NCBI GenBank assembly: GCA_034401135.1
Contig: JAWZSP010000001.1
Coordinates: 806,001 to 870,000 of the forward strand
DNA: 64,000 nucleotides
Origin: Volutella citrinella
Lineage: Eukaryota; Ascomycota; Sordariomycetes; Hypocreales; Nectriaceae
Direction: 5' to 3'
The number at the start of each line of letters is the position of its first letter. Positions within the stretch are counted from its first letter, which is position 1. The notes under the pieces are model-generated. The model worked only from the letters and a program-made list of their open reading frames with translations. It did no database searches and was not told where the DNA came from. Shown here in pieces: positions 24,601 to 36,524 of the stretch. The translations under genes were made by a program, and so were the position numbers.

Positions 24601-26281
24601 GGAGAGATTCGTAGCGGAGCGATACCAGCCAGTACGGCAACGAGGAAAATACCACGGAACTTGTTACCCTCCTTGATTTCCTGGACTCGAAGGTTTTGGA
24701 TCAGCTCGGCCACTGGGCCGGTAATGCCCGAGATCTTGTATGTCTTCATGTGGGAGATGGCGTGCGAGGTCAGACCAACTCGCTTCTGGATCTTTTCTAC
24801 CCAAGACTTTTGCCGGCTCCCCACGGTCTTCAAGATGCCACCGAGGCAGAATGCGCAAACAAAGATGACGATAAGCGGGGATACGAAGGCTGCGCCCATC
24901 TTTCCGTGCAGAAGCCAGCAACCAACAGCCACTTCTATCATGTTGGCCCAGGCACTGTGGGCGTGCCTTACGCCGGTCGTTACCAGATCGATGTCGGTGC
25001 TCATCAAGGTGAGTGCAGCTGAGTCCTCGGCGGCGGTGAGCTTGGTTTCAGTCGTCTTCTTGTAGATTGCGGCGACTAGGCAACCCCGGACCATGAAGAC
25101 GGACTTCTCGTTGTAGTACCTGAAGAAGGCCTGGGACAGGGCAATCCCGGAATAAATGAGGAAGCAAGCGCCGATCAGGCCATATCCTACTCGCCCTGTC
25201 GACTCCGTCTCCGGCTTCTGCAGGTATTTGAGAACGCTATCGATGAAGAAGGGCTGGCAAAAGGTGAATGCGATCATGGCCACTCGTGGGGCAACAGGCA
25301 ATAGCAAAGGCCCAGCAAGGGCGCTGAAGACGTCCCTTAGAAGCCCGGCTTTGGGCTCCTCCTTGTACTTGTGGACGCGCATCTTGGCAGAAAAGCGGGC
25401 ATGGAGCTTTTGAGCAGCCATGCCGGAGTCGAGGGCATACAGATCATCTGGCTGCATGATGCTGCGGTAACCCTTGAAGAACAGCTTGTTGAGCCAGACG
25501 TAGCCTGCTAGGTTCCAGATACTGCTGAACTCCTCAGGGCTGTGGTCGGCGGCGTTCCAAAAGACCCATCTCGTCTTGGGGACCTCCTCGAGGCAGAAGA
25601 TGAGGACCTTTAATGCGCATGACGCCGTGAAGAGGCGGGCTAGGGTGCTCTGGTGGGAGGTGGTGACGATGAGCCAAGCCGTTCGGACTTGGACAACGTC
25701 GAATATTAGAGTCAATATGATGTAGACGGTGAGCAGCGTTGAGGGGCGCGGCGTCCGTGAGTGTTCCAGGTAGGAGAGCGGGATCGCGAAAAGAGACGCA
25801 GCCAGGACCAGCGCCGATGCCGCGACCGACAAGCCGTGGACAACTCCGGGTGCTCCGGTGGTGGTGAGGAGCAGGAAGGTCAATTGGATCACGGAGAAAA
25901 TGACCAAGATAATCTGCATGGTGGGTAAGGTTAGTTCAGTGTAGCTGGGTGTGTCTCAGAGCATGGGCCCGCGTTTCTCCTCCCCGGGCCTCGAACTCTC
26001 GATATGGACAGCTTGGGAACTGCTGGGAGATAGATGGTTCTCTGGGGATGCGAGTGAATGCGCCGACCTACCACTTTGACAAGCTGGAAGACGCGTGCTC
26101 CCACAATTCGCTCTCGCTGACACAGCACGGCCACTCTCGCCAGGGCGGCAGCTGCAAAAACGGCGGCGGGGATGACAGACAAGAAGATGCGCTCGAATTT
26201 CTGGGTAAAGTCAAAGTCACCACGGCACCCAACAACGCCGGGGCCTAGGCCGTCATCATTGACGCAGGCCGCCGAGCTCAT
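21658..26281 (-). pseudogene. MRP-type ABC transporter (ABCC) with an apparent frameshift
   Basis: Full-length MRP/YCF1-like layout: TMD0, TMD1, NBD1, TMD2, NBD2. Exons run 26281-26072, 25913-22948 and 22896-21658, with introns of 158 nt (GTAGGT..CTAACC..GCAG) and 51 nt (GTAAGT..TACAG). The start MSSAACVNDDGLGP, followed by the GC-x-DFDFT stretch, matches fungal ABCC N-termini. NBD1 has Walker A GPVASGKST, signature LSGGQKQR and Walker B FDDVLSGLD; Asp in place of the catalytic Glu is usual for ABCC NBD1. NBD2 has GRTGSGKST, LSAGQKQ and LLLDEVSSNVD. Near 22650 the frame jumps: the upstream frame reads LTGASLVT and soon stops at 22584, while the downstream frame resumes at FGDLITGLILHYTALE. 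The three exons sum to 4415 nt, not a multiple of three. No intron can bridge this without losing conserved sequence. As read, NBD2 is lost and the pump would be dead. A sequencing or assembly error is the main alternative, since the rest of the gene shows no decay. Confidence 0.8.
22650..22659 (-). other. Frameshift point in the MRP gene at a 10-bp repeat unit
   Basis: The minus strand reads TTTGGTGACC once. This one unit serves in one frame as the end of SLVT and in the other as the start of FGD. Family members normally carry a few more residues between these two motifs, so one copy of a short direct repeat plus its spacer seems to be missing (about 19 nt, which would also explain the frame change). 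The missing-repeat explanation is inference; the frame break itself is seen. Confidence 0.7.
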
Positions 26282-27568
26282 GGCGAAAAAGGGCCAACTC
26301 AGTGCACGAGAGGACAAGTCACCTCGCGGAGCTCAATGATGGCTCGATGGAAACGCGCCGCGAAGGAGTTGAGGGTGAGTATGGCACGGGAAAGGGGAGA
26401 TTGATAACCGAGTAGCGCAGGTCTGATCTGTGGAAAGTGGGAAGGACCGCTGGGACCTCCCCGGGTGCCTGGGGGAGCTGCCGGGAACTAGGTAATTAGC
26501 AGGAGCCAGTGGCCACCTCACGAGGCGGCTCAGGCGGCAAATGGTGCTGACACCAGCCCTACAGCGCCACGCCAGCATCTTACGTCCCCTAATGATCCAT
26601 CCACGCGAGCAATACGACGCGATGCATGGGACACGGGCATGGTATGACGCTATAGGAGTAGAGACGCAGGCTGGATAAGCAACCGGCCATCCAACTTCCT
26701 TCTTCCCCCTCTCTCGCTTTTCCCCGTGATTGCAGCCTTCAAAACTCGGTCCCGCGACTTGCCTACCTTGCTCACTTGACGTCGGCCGGGCTGAGTTGAC
26801 TCCACCTCGGCCGAAGACAGGCGGGACGGGCGCCGTCAGCCAATGGGTCTAGGTCGTCAATCGGCGACAACGGCCGGCTCCCTTTAGCCCAAGGGGGCAA
26901 TTCCCAGCGCGAGGCCCACAATCCTTTTCATGGATTCGGCGGCTTGTTTGATGCGAGTGATGCTCGCCTCGAGCTTTTGCATGATCTAGGGCCCCCCCTT
27001 GCATTTCGTCCTACCCCCAGTCTTGGGAATTGTCTGCATCTCGCATTGAGGGATTGGTCTTATCTGTTCACATTCGTAGGACAGGACGAGCTTCTGTGTG
27101 AGGACAGACTCATTCATTTCTTGCTCCTACTACCATTCTGTCATAACCAGCTTCCTACCTCCGCTGGTTCAAGTATTCAACCAGCTCCATCCCCAAGTGG
27201 TATCTCCAGGCGATGCAAATGCACCCATCCCTTTTCCCTTAAAAATGTCCCAGGAATCTAAACTCACCCGTTTCGCCAGTTGCTCGTCTCTGTGGTTCAC
27301 GGCGCCCCTGTCTAGGCTGATTCCTAGAACAGAACGACGGATTTCTTCCAGCACCGCGCTGTTGCTCCAACCCGGACTCTATGTTGATGCGTGGTATATA
27401 TGTTGTGTATGTGATGTGTGTGTGGGCGTGTGTGGGGGTAAGCGTGTAAGGAGGTCATTATTCGTTATGGGGCGGAAATGCGGCTTGGTTCCTGTCCAGG
27501 CTGGCCAAAGCCACCCGGCACTGGGTTTGTCCCGAGCCAGCTTCCTAGTCGTGTGACCCAAATGGGCC
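26282..27568. other. Intergenic, MRP promoter side and LaeA-like 3' side
   Basis: About 1.3 kb. The left part should hold the MRP promoter. A GT-rich patch (GTGATGTGTGTGTGGGCGTGTG) lies at about 27395-27440. ORFs here are short and motif-free. No gene is called. Confidence 0.5.
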
Positions 27569-29046
27569 TCATTGGAGTGGCTTCCGGGCGTAGACACTGT
27601 GGAAGGGGAAGTAGGCGTGGAATTGCGGCACGCCATTGACCTCGGCGGTCAGAGACTTGCGGACCTCAACCAGGAACATCTCAATCTGGATCTGTGTCCA
27701 GCCCAGTCCGTCACGGAAGGGTCGCTTGGCCAGGCCGACTAGGCCGCACATGATGACGTCTCTCATGCAGAACCCAACTTCTTGTAGCCGCTGCTTCTTT
27801 GGCCACGGTGCAATCGGCAGCTTGATGGTCTTGCAGCCAATGTCCTCGAAGCCCGTCTCTGCCAGCTGGGCCTCCACTTTTCGGACTGCCTGTAGGTCTC
27901 CACCCATGGCAATCATGGCGTCTTCGAGGTATCCTAAGAAGTCGCGGAAGGCGTAGCCACCGTTACACGATTCATCATCGCACCCGATGATGTAATTGAT
28001 CTCCTGAACTTCGACGTAGCCGCCTGGTTTTAGATGTCTAGCAGCGGTGGCACCTTGGTCAGCGTGCACGAACTTGGCAGGGGTTCAATCGCAACATACT
28101 TGAAAATGCGCTTCCATAGCTCTGGGCGGTCCTTGATAGAGGGGACGGTGTGACGGAGGTGAATGAGGTCAAAGTGATTTTCAGGATAAGTCCACCCCGC
28201 CTCGTGCTCAATGTCGTCGACCACGAAGATGGCGTTTTCGGGGACCCAGTCGGGTTGAATAGGCGAGAGATCCATCCCGTGGAATGTCGTTTCAGGGAAC
28301 ATATCCGCCACTATATGAGCAATACCAATCAGTACCAATGTTGCCGGGCTGCCTCGAAAGGGGGAATTTCTTCGATAACGAGGGAGGTGATAAACAGTTG
28401 TGTTGAATGCAAGACTTACACTCAATGCACCATGTACCAGTTCCCGTTCCTGCAGACATGATAGGTCAGCATCATCCGCCCACGAAGCTGGGCGTGTCGC
28501 GTATGCAAGCAATGCGCCGTCAGTCTTACCAAGATCTAGCACCTCCCCGCCGGATTTCAACACATCGTGAACCGGTGCGTAGAAGTAGTTGCCCTCGCAC
28601 AGAAGAATAGTGAGGCTGTGCTTGAGGGCTTCTCGGTCCTGCTCGGCCTCGTCGTTTGGGAACAGGTACTTGCCGGCGTGGTAGGCGTGGTACCGCAAAC
28701 CGCCATCGATGATGTGCTTGCGGATGCTGTCGGTCAGACTGCGGGTGTCGTCGCTGTCCTCGGCAAAGTCGCCGCGCTCGATGCTATTGATGAGTGCGAC
28801 ATCAGAGGCGTTGCCGACGGCAATGGCGGAGATGGAGGATGCGGGGGACGCTGGCAGGCGATGGGCAGCGGGACGGCCGCTGTGGGTGAGGCCAATGTCT
28901 TCTGAGGACATATCGGGCGTGGTGCCAGGCCCGTGGAGGTATGGTTGCTGCTTGGACATTAAAGGATCAGTTGGGCGTTCTGGGAGATGTTGACGGTGAT
29001 GGAGACAGTCGCCGTCACAGCTGCAGTCGGGAGAGGAGCTGTTCAT
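27569..29046 (-). CDS. LaeA-like SAM-dependent methyltransferase with a 30-nt micro-exon
   Basis: Class I (Methyltransf_23-type) methyltransferase of the LaeA-like family. Exons are 29046-28530, 28449-28420, 28310-28100 and 28037-27569, with introns of 80, 109 and 62 nt. The spliced length encodes 408 aa exactly in frame. The 30-nt second exon supplies most of SAM motif I, and splicing yields LDLGTGTGTWCIELADMFP, which the unspliced frames lack. Further motifs are GMDLSPIQPDWVPENAIF, FDLIHLRH and, across the last junction, FKHLKPGGYVEVQE. A divergent N-terminal 100 residues (Cys/His-rich start, then Ser/Pro) is typical of this family. LaeA itself is a nuclear regulator of secondary metabolism, but most of its relatives have unknown substrates, so regulation of nearby genes is not implied. 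The ATG at 29046 is the first in frame. An internal start at about residue 46 is possible. Confidence 0.9.
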
Positions 29047-30130
29047 GGGCGCAGAGGTCCCGAGGGACGGGTTTGCATGGGCTACCGGCTTCTTTTCAGC
29101 ACGGCGCGGGAGCTAAGGATGCTGCTGTAAACGTGAGAGATTGGGGACTTGGGGCTAGCCGGGTAGTAGAAGCTTGCTAAGCGGGTCGCCTGCAGCGTCG
29201 GGGACGAGTGGGCTAGGGCGGGCCTTAGGCTGGGCCGCTGGCACCCTCGGATGCAAAAAGAGTGTGTTGGAGGGCGCTAGGCTCGGAGCGGATCGCAAGG
29301 CAGGGACAGTCGACCTGCTGGCGTCGCCGATCGCTGGTGGGCTGCTTCTTTGGCTGGCGTTGCACAGTGCCGTGGGTTGATAATATTATTAGTAAATGGG
29401 GGACCTAGCTTCCCGATTCTGGCCTAGGATAGGGTCCTAGGGCGAGAAAGGATATTCTGGATGGGAGAGGAGGCGGACAGGTCTCCCAAAACGCTGCTTC
29501 TGGAATTGACGTCACGGTCCGGAGAGGCGGGCTAGACACTGTGCGTGTGTGGGTGGGTGTAGTTGTAAAATACGCCTCGTGTCGACGACCACGGAACGAC
29601 GGGTTGTGAATGGTAGATAGATGGATGAGCTTGATGAGATGGGTGGATGGCTGGCAGTCCTATGTGCGGCCTGCAGCAGGCCGGCCGTTTGCTTATCGTC
29701 GTTGTGTGCAACACGAACAGACGAGACGGTGCTCAAAGTAGTGTTGCTGTTGCTGTTGCTGTGACTGCTGCTGCGGCTGCGTTATTCGTTTCGTGTTTTT
29801 CGTGGTGGAAATGAGCGTGGCTCCGGAACTTGCCACAACGCACAACCTTCCTTTTCCTTCTCTTGCCTGCCCGCCCAGGTCAGACCAGCCACGCCGGACT
29901 TTTCCTTCTCTGGTGGCGTGGGGATGGATCGCGATGTAGCTGGCGAAAATGGAAGTGGAAGGGGTGTTCCAAGATGTGGAGAGGGCCCGGCCGGAGCAAG
30001 CCTAAAGGTCGCACCGGACTAGGCAAGAGGCGGTAGGCTGTACCGCTGTACAGTAGCACCTCAATGGACGGCGCCGGGTGGGGGATCAGACGAGGGAGAG
30101 GCGGTGGTGCGACGCAACGTAGCGTCGAGT

Positions 30131-30165
30131 AGCGTAGCGTAGCGTAGCGTAGCGTAGCGTAGCGT
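30131..30165 (+). repeat. Pentanucleotide microsatellite (AGCGT)7
   Basis: Seven perfect AGCGT units in a row, flanked by partial units (GTAGCGTCG before, AGTGC after), in intergenic DNA about 1.1 kb upstream of the LaeA-like gene start. Confidence 0.95.
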
Positions 30166-33100
30166 AGTGCAGTCTGTGCAGACAAGTCTGTTTGTTCGGT
30201 ATTCTTGTCTTGAATCGATACAGGTATTTGGGTAGTACGAGGCCAGACAGACATGGGCGGGGTGGGCTGTCGAGTATTATGGCACGGAGAAGTAAGACTG
30301 TAAGAGGAGGCGTCGGGGAAGGGAGGGCGGACAGGGACAAGGGCAGCAGAAGAACAAGTGAAGAAGTCGGAGACGCAACAGAGAGGGAAAAGCCACAAAA
30401 CCCAGAGAATTCTAGAGCCTGAGAGATGGAAAGAGGGGAGAAGGGTGAGAGAAAAAGGCCCCGGCACAGGCTCTGGACGGGGTGTTGTCCCTGGCCGGTT
30501 CTCCCGACGACATCAGTTGATTCCGCGGCCGAATAGCATACTGTAGCACCTGAGGTGAGGCGGACATTTTTGCTGAAGCCCAACAACCCTGACCCTCTAG
30601 GTAGAGAGAGGCGCGGGGAGCCGTTGGTTGCCTGCTAGTCGTGACAATGCCTGCTGCACGTCCATCCGACGTCCGCACATCTAAAGCGGGCACTGACTGT
30701 GCTAGACCCTAGGCGGGCTCCAGGTTTAAGGGTTGCGGAAAACAGTGGGCTTGTGCATCGGCCGGGGCCCCGAATCGGGCACACCACACCGACTTGACAG
30801 TTCATGGCCTGTCATCTGCCCTATCTAGAAGCAACCTCTCCACTTGGTGCCACCCCTAGGAGGGGCCTTTTGGATGGCCTTTCGGAAAACAGGCTGGATA
30901 TTCTGAGCCATGAATGCTGTGAATCGTGAGTTGTCGAGTAATGCGGCGAGGGTGAGCTTTCCAAGCCTGATCTATGCAGTCATGAGGAGGAATTAACTTC
31001 AGTACGTACCACACTCAGCAGCACAACCAACGGAGGGTAATAGGGGCTGTCGTCGTTGGCTCCTTCCTCAGGGAGGGGAAGCCGACCCCGCTAGACGCCA
31101 CCAAGCACCTCATCATTGAGCCTCCCACAACTCCTACCAGCAGCAGTTCAGCACACCGGAGTGCAGGGATGTCTCTGGCCATCGAATTTTCTGGTGCGTC
31201 GCACCAGCAGGCCTTTTTTGCGCACACTCTGCAACCAATTGGTTCATGCTTCGCCTGTCGATTTCTCTTCTCTCCTCCGCGTTCCTCGGGCTGGCAAAGC
31301 AGGTACCGCTCCATCGCCGACAACTGATGCCCCTGCCCTGGGAGACCGGGGCGCATAGGGATTCAAACGCCGTAGATGGCGGATTGGCTGGGCTGTTCTG
31401 CGGCAGTTGAAACTTCGAAGATGCCCTCACCAGCCGAGGCCCAATCCTTGACCTGTGGGCCGTGGGGAGCTCATTGGGCCCCAACCGACGATGTCTGACC
31501 GACAATTCGCCTTTGGGCCTTTGGACGCTGGCCTTTGGCAAGTCGGGGGCACCTGCGGAAGAGTGCTCCGATTCCCGAATCAAATTCCCGTCCGGGGTCT
31601 CAGATGGACTCCGAGGAAGCCTGTGAGGGCAGCACGGTTGGTCGGGTCGTTGCTGTATCCGCCGTGTCGGGAGGCCTGCCCAGCTACCAGAGCCGTGGGA
31701 CCGTGGGACAGCAACAGTGAAAGAGTTCCATGCGGTCGGTACTGGCTTGACCTGGTTCGGAGAGGTACGTACTGGACGGCCTCCTTCTGGGGCGCAGCGC
31801 AGAGCTGCAGACGCATGCAGATGTGCTGCGAATGGCCAGTCTCAGTTGCGGCTGCATGAGCATCCATGATACATCATCTCGGCCAGGCAGGCCTGCGATA
31901 CGGCATGTGGCCCAGCCAGTGGAGAGCGGGCGGCGCCACTCTCACGTTCCGCAGCAGCGGGACACCCATCAAGGCGTGAGGGGGATGTAGTAAGGCAGCA
32001 GCGGCGCAACCATTACAAACGATGGATACGATGCCTTGCACAATAGGCACGCTGGTGGGATGGATGGGTGCATGGACGGTTCGCAGCAATGGCCCAAGAG
32101 AGCCGACAGCTACCCAGGAGGAGCTTATTCCACAGGCTCCCTTGCGCGGGGCGTTTTGGCCGTCCTGCTAGACTCGCAACTTGCTCCCGCAGTGGTAGGT
32201 ATATCGCCTCATCTATCGTCGTCCCCGGGATACCGAAACAGTCCATCGTACTCGGCCCACCAGTCGCATCTCCAGCCTCATCCGTGTCCCAGGCCCGATT
32301 TTATCCCCCCTTGGCTGCCGTACCGCACAGCAAACAAGCAGTATACAAAAGGTCAGAGCCACTGGCCGACGGACCGCGCCGCACGATGTGCTGGGATGGG
32401 GGGAAACCTCCAGAGCGGGACGAGCATCGAACCGAACCAGGCGGAGGGCAGCGTGCGGCACGGAAAACGAACCTGATCCCTGGGTCGACATGCAGCTCCA
32501 GCATGCGGGCCGGCCACGACATGGGTGCCATTGGGTCTGGTGGCCCCAGTGAGACATGCCAGCGTTGAGGAGTCTGCAACAACAGCAATCAATAGTGCAC
32601 CAGTCATGACGGCTGGATCATTACTTCTACCGCCGCCACCTGTAGTACCTTGCTACTACTGGAATCGCTTGGTGATGCTCTCCTTCATGCCCATCCAACT
32701 CGGCAGACTTCGGATCGCCCAAGCTCCCCGCGCCCGGCTAGTAGGTATTGGTCCATGTTCCAGCCCCCCAGCAAGCAACTCGCCTGCAGACATCCCGTCG
32801 CTTGCCCTGTGAACTGTCTCAGGCAATCTGCATTTGTGCGCCGATGGCATGGGTGGCTATTCATGCTATGACATGGGTTGGTGCGTGGGTACCAACGACA
32901 TGCCTGACCAGCAGAGCGCTGCACACCTGCCCGCCGGCTTTGCCTCAGGCCACTATGCGTCTGTGTGCCCCGGGCTATGTACCCGACCCGGCCGCGTGGG
33001 TGCTGGATGCAACATCACTCTGACCATTTGCACGCCGAATCTGCAGTAGACTGGCGCTATTCAGAGTCTAAAACCTGTGCCTGTGAGACACGGCCCCGTC

Positions 33101-35386
33101 ACTGATTCGGAATGCGGTTTCGCCTCGTTGGGGAAGACCCTGGGTGCAATGAGGGTAATAGTTAGTCGGCCAAAGTAATCACAACTCGGTGAGTTTCTTA
33201 TATCCAGCCTTCTTCCAGCCGCGGTGCTCTGTGCTAATAGGCCGGGATGGAACAGATAGGTTGCGTTTCTTGCTATCCCTCTCTCTGCCGCCCGAGGCGC
33301 GCACTATATTTGCTTTTGCTGAATGGCCGACGGAGTACAGACGTCCTTCCATGCACGGCAAGGCCCATGCACGCCCCAAAAGCCTCACATTCGCTCTCTT
33401 TCGTCCCGCATCTTTGGAAGGCCACCCACCTCGCTGTCCCTCTCCCCGACGACGCCGCAATTCCTACGGGCAACAGTCCCAGTGGAGAGGACCGCCCATG
33501 ACCTCTCACCCCGCCCGGCCTGCAGATGCATCGTCCGAGCGCAGCCCCCGAAGAGCCTTGGCACTCACTCACCGGGCGGGTGGTCACCACGGTGTGTGGT
33601 GATGTGATGCGCCGTGATATCTTATTTCGTGAATGTCTTAGCCTGTTTGATGTATGCGCAACGAGCAGCAGTGCAGTCGGAGGGGGGGCCGGCACCGACT
33701 GGACGGTTCGGGAATGCCCGCCCGGCCCGCCGTGACTCGTCAGTGGCCTTCTGGCCTCGTCGGTGATCTGCAACCCGCTCCCACGGTTCCCAGCCTCGCA
33801 CACACCTAAGCGACCTGCCGGCCCTAGGCAGAGGGGCCAGCTAGACGGATCGCCGTGTTGGCAAGGCCTGACAAGCCGGTTCCAGGGCTGTGCTGTGGGT
33901 ATGCCGCTGGCTGTTTGCTACTAATGTCATGAAAAGACAGATGCTAACCAGGTCGTTGATGCGTCACAAGGGTTTCTACTGAGCCTTCTCGCCCTGCCAT
34001 CCACTTGTCCCCTCATCTCATTGCTACAGTACGGACGCACCAGCGTAGCATCATGCACCTTGGTCTTGTGGACACACTCGAACTGCATATTGTACCATGC
34101 TCTCCGTCACCTTCACTTCCCCTCCCGTCCAACGCATCCTCGAGCTCTCACCGCGCCCCTCGCAGCCACCATCTACCTGCAGTAGTGCTCATGCCCTGGG
34201 AGGAGCGGTCAGGCACTGCATCACGCAACTTGGTGGGTGCGGCTGGCTATCTGCTGTCAGTCTATAGCCTGTCTGAGTTGAGTGGTTTGTGTACTGGCGG
34301 AGGGTCCGCTTCTAAGAATAGCCAGGTGTCCCAGGAGGCCGGGATTTTAACGTCGGCCGTGACTCTGAAGATTTTGTGCTTTTCCATCATGCCGATAACC
34401 TTCCGTACGAGAACCTCTGCTAGTTACACCCTTGATACTCGGTGTTTGCATGCACCAGAACAATAATTGTTTCCTCCCTCCTGCGAGATCCCCGTAAAGT
34501 GCGTTGGCCCTAATTAGTATGCAACCCCTCCATGCTACGTGAATCATGCCTATCTCTCTCTTTTTTGCTTTTTGTCTAGCAAGCAGGGTTGGCACGTCTC
34601 TGTGAAACGATGGCTTTCACTAGACGCTCAGGTCTTCCCCGTCCCGTCACCTTGGATGCCGTCGTACAACTAACGCAAGCCATCTCCGGAACACGGGTCC
34701 GTCTGCACAGGCACCAGTTTGGAAATGATGCCCACAGTCCTACACGCAGCCCTGCTAGGCCAAGAAGCCACAACTTGCTCAACCGCACGAGGCTGTGGCA
34801 TCCCAAGACCACAACACGTGGCGGCATATCACCCAAACCTGCTAAGCCTGTACCAGCCTAAACCTAAGCCTGTGCCAACCTATTTGGAGCCTTACTATCC
34901 CAACATTCACTTATTACCATTCGCAGACCGATGTTCGGAGTAATACGTTATAGGCGAGGTAAGAAGCGAAATCCACAAATACCTGTCCACGCCAAACACG
35001 ATTAGAGCACCAAGAATCCACGAAACATGTGAGAGTATTTAATCATGAAAAGGTCAAGGGACGTATTCCTGGTGGTCAATGACGGTCGAAATAAATGCCA
35101 ACGAGTGTCTTTAATGAGTGAGAAGGCCAGGGCCTAGTGCGGCCAAGAGGGAGATCTAAGATGAGCGGAGGACTGAGTAGTGGAAACAACGCACAGAGGA
35201 TCAACACTTTAAACATCGCTTCTCTGGATTCCGCGATCAAGTAGTGGCGCATTGCTAGGCTCAGCATTCAGTGCTTCGTACGTCGGCTATCGCCCTCTAC
35301 AATGACGAGTGGTGTTTCGCAAATCTGCGATTACGCACTATGAGCATGGCTCTCGGGTCGCTCGATACAGTCGCTCTCGGCTGTGA

Positions 35387-35516
35387 AGCGCGTTAAAGCG
35401 AACGCGCTCTAGGTAATGAATGAGACTGGTGGCCGTATTTTGGAGGGCCAGTCTCGGTTGAGAGGCACGTTGGAGCAGCAACGGCACTCGAGGTGGCGAA
35501 CAGGACCGGTTCCTGT
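35387..35516. repeat. Cluster of short inverted repeats (hairpins)
   Basis: Four stem-loops can be read in 130 bp: AGCGCGTT/AACGCGCT (35387-35408, 6-nt loop), GAGACTGG/CCAGTCTC (35422-35455), CGTTG/CAACG (35468-35483) and ACAGGA/TCCTGT (35500-35516). The first two have perfect 8-bp stems. The function is unknown. Confidence 0.6.
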
Positions 35517-36060
35517 GTTTTAGAGGGCGCGCTCGCTTGGGCAGGCTATGATTGAGCGGCATCAGCCCATTTCTAGGAGAACTGGACGTACCAATGAAGT
35601 ACGAGAGGTCTGGGGTAGAGCAAGGTGACGGACTGGTGAAGCGATTCACGAGGGCTACCTCGATCTCGACACAGCGACGATTCCCAGGCCGCTGTCAGTT
35701 ATCAGTCTCATTCGCCAAGCTCTCTACAGCAAAGATAATACAACAATTCTACTGACCGTCCCTGGCCACTTCTGCGCTCCACTGAGATTCCATACTAGTA
35801 ATCTACCGCGCTCTCCATCGTCATTCCTCGAGCGCTTCGTGATGCCCACCGCTGCTGAGCCCTCCCTCCCCTCGCCATTCTGGCGCTCTTGCCCCAGTTG
35901 CCAGCCTCGTTCCTGGCCACCGACAGTGTTGCCAGATGTCTACCAGCTGCCTGCCAGCTGCCAGATCCATGGGACAGTGGGTGCACGCACTGTGGCGCCT
36001 CAGGTTTGACGCTGCTTTTGGTGGTGATTGAGTGTTGCCGAGGAGGAAGGAGCGCACGGG

Positions 36061-36066
36061 TATAAG
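36061..36066 (+). promoter_or_regulatory. TATA box of the zinc-knuckle gene
   Basis: GGGTATAAGAAGG is followed, at the right distance for a start site, by a strongly pyrimidine-rich stretch (CTCCCTCTCTTCTCC) and then a short leader that runs into a consensus splice donor at 36129. Confidence 0.6.
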
Positions 36067-36128
36067 AAGGCTTCTACGTCGGCTCCCTCTCTTCTCCTTT
36101 TCTTTTCTCCTTCAACCCAGCCACCATC

Positions 36129-36524
36129 GTGAGTCTACCTCTCTTTGCGACGACGGGAATTCCTATTCCGTCCACCATTATCATCATTCACTCCTGTCCA
36201 TCCCATCAATTCAACATCTCAGACACTGTCCATCTTCTTTATCCCGACACGCCAGCGTTCCATACACCTCCCATTACCGTCCATCATCTTCATTTATCCA
36301 TCATGCCCGCGTCCCATACACTTCTCATCGCCATCCATCCCCGTCCTCTGTATCTACTACAAGATATCAGCACCTTACATATTCCCTATCACTCCGTCCT
36401 CCTTGCCTCTCTCCATCACGACAAAACTTGTACAGTCAAACCATCTCTTCCCTTGTTGCTTATGTCATACTCAGCCAACACAATGTTCTTCAACCAATTT
36501 CTATGACTCACTGATGCTCTGTAG
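36129..36524 (+). other. Probable 396-nt intron in the 5' UTR of the zinc-knuckle gene
   Basis: Consensus donor GTGAGT at 36129; acceptor CTGATGCTCTGTAG ends at 36524, directly before the ATG. The intron is CT-rich with many CCATC units and contains an imperfect tandem duplication (around 36246-36290 and 36304-36350, sharing GCGTtCCATACACcTC). Long leader introns are common in highly expressed fungal genes. Confidence 0.55.

Larger units (their letters stand above)
29047..36060. other. 7-kb region without a convincing gene
   Basis: This is a GC-rich stretch with many short overlapping ORFs on both strands and none with a motif or consistent coding pattern. It contains simple repeats (TTGCTG units near 29743-29762 and a pentanucleotide array at 30131-30165), GT/CA-poor spacer, and a cluster of short inverted repeats at 35387-35516. 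The right end holds the promoter of the zinc-knuckle gene. Long non-coding RNAs cannot be excluded from sequence alone. Confidence 0.5.

Noticed and set aside
26321..26330. Half-match to a PDRE near the MRP start
   Set aside because: The minus strand has only TCCGCGAG, which breaks the second half-site.
31455..33800. Many overlapping ORFs of 60-176 codons on both strands
   Set aside because: This is typical of GC-rich non-coding DNA. None shows a domain, a signal peptide or consistent codon bias.
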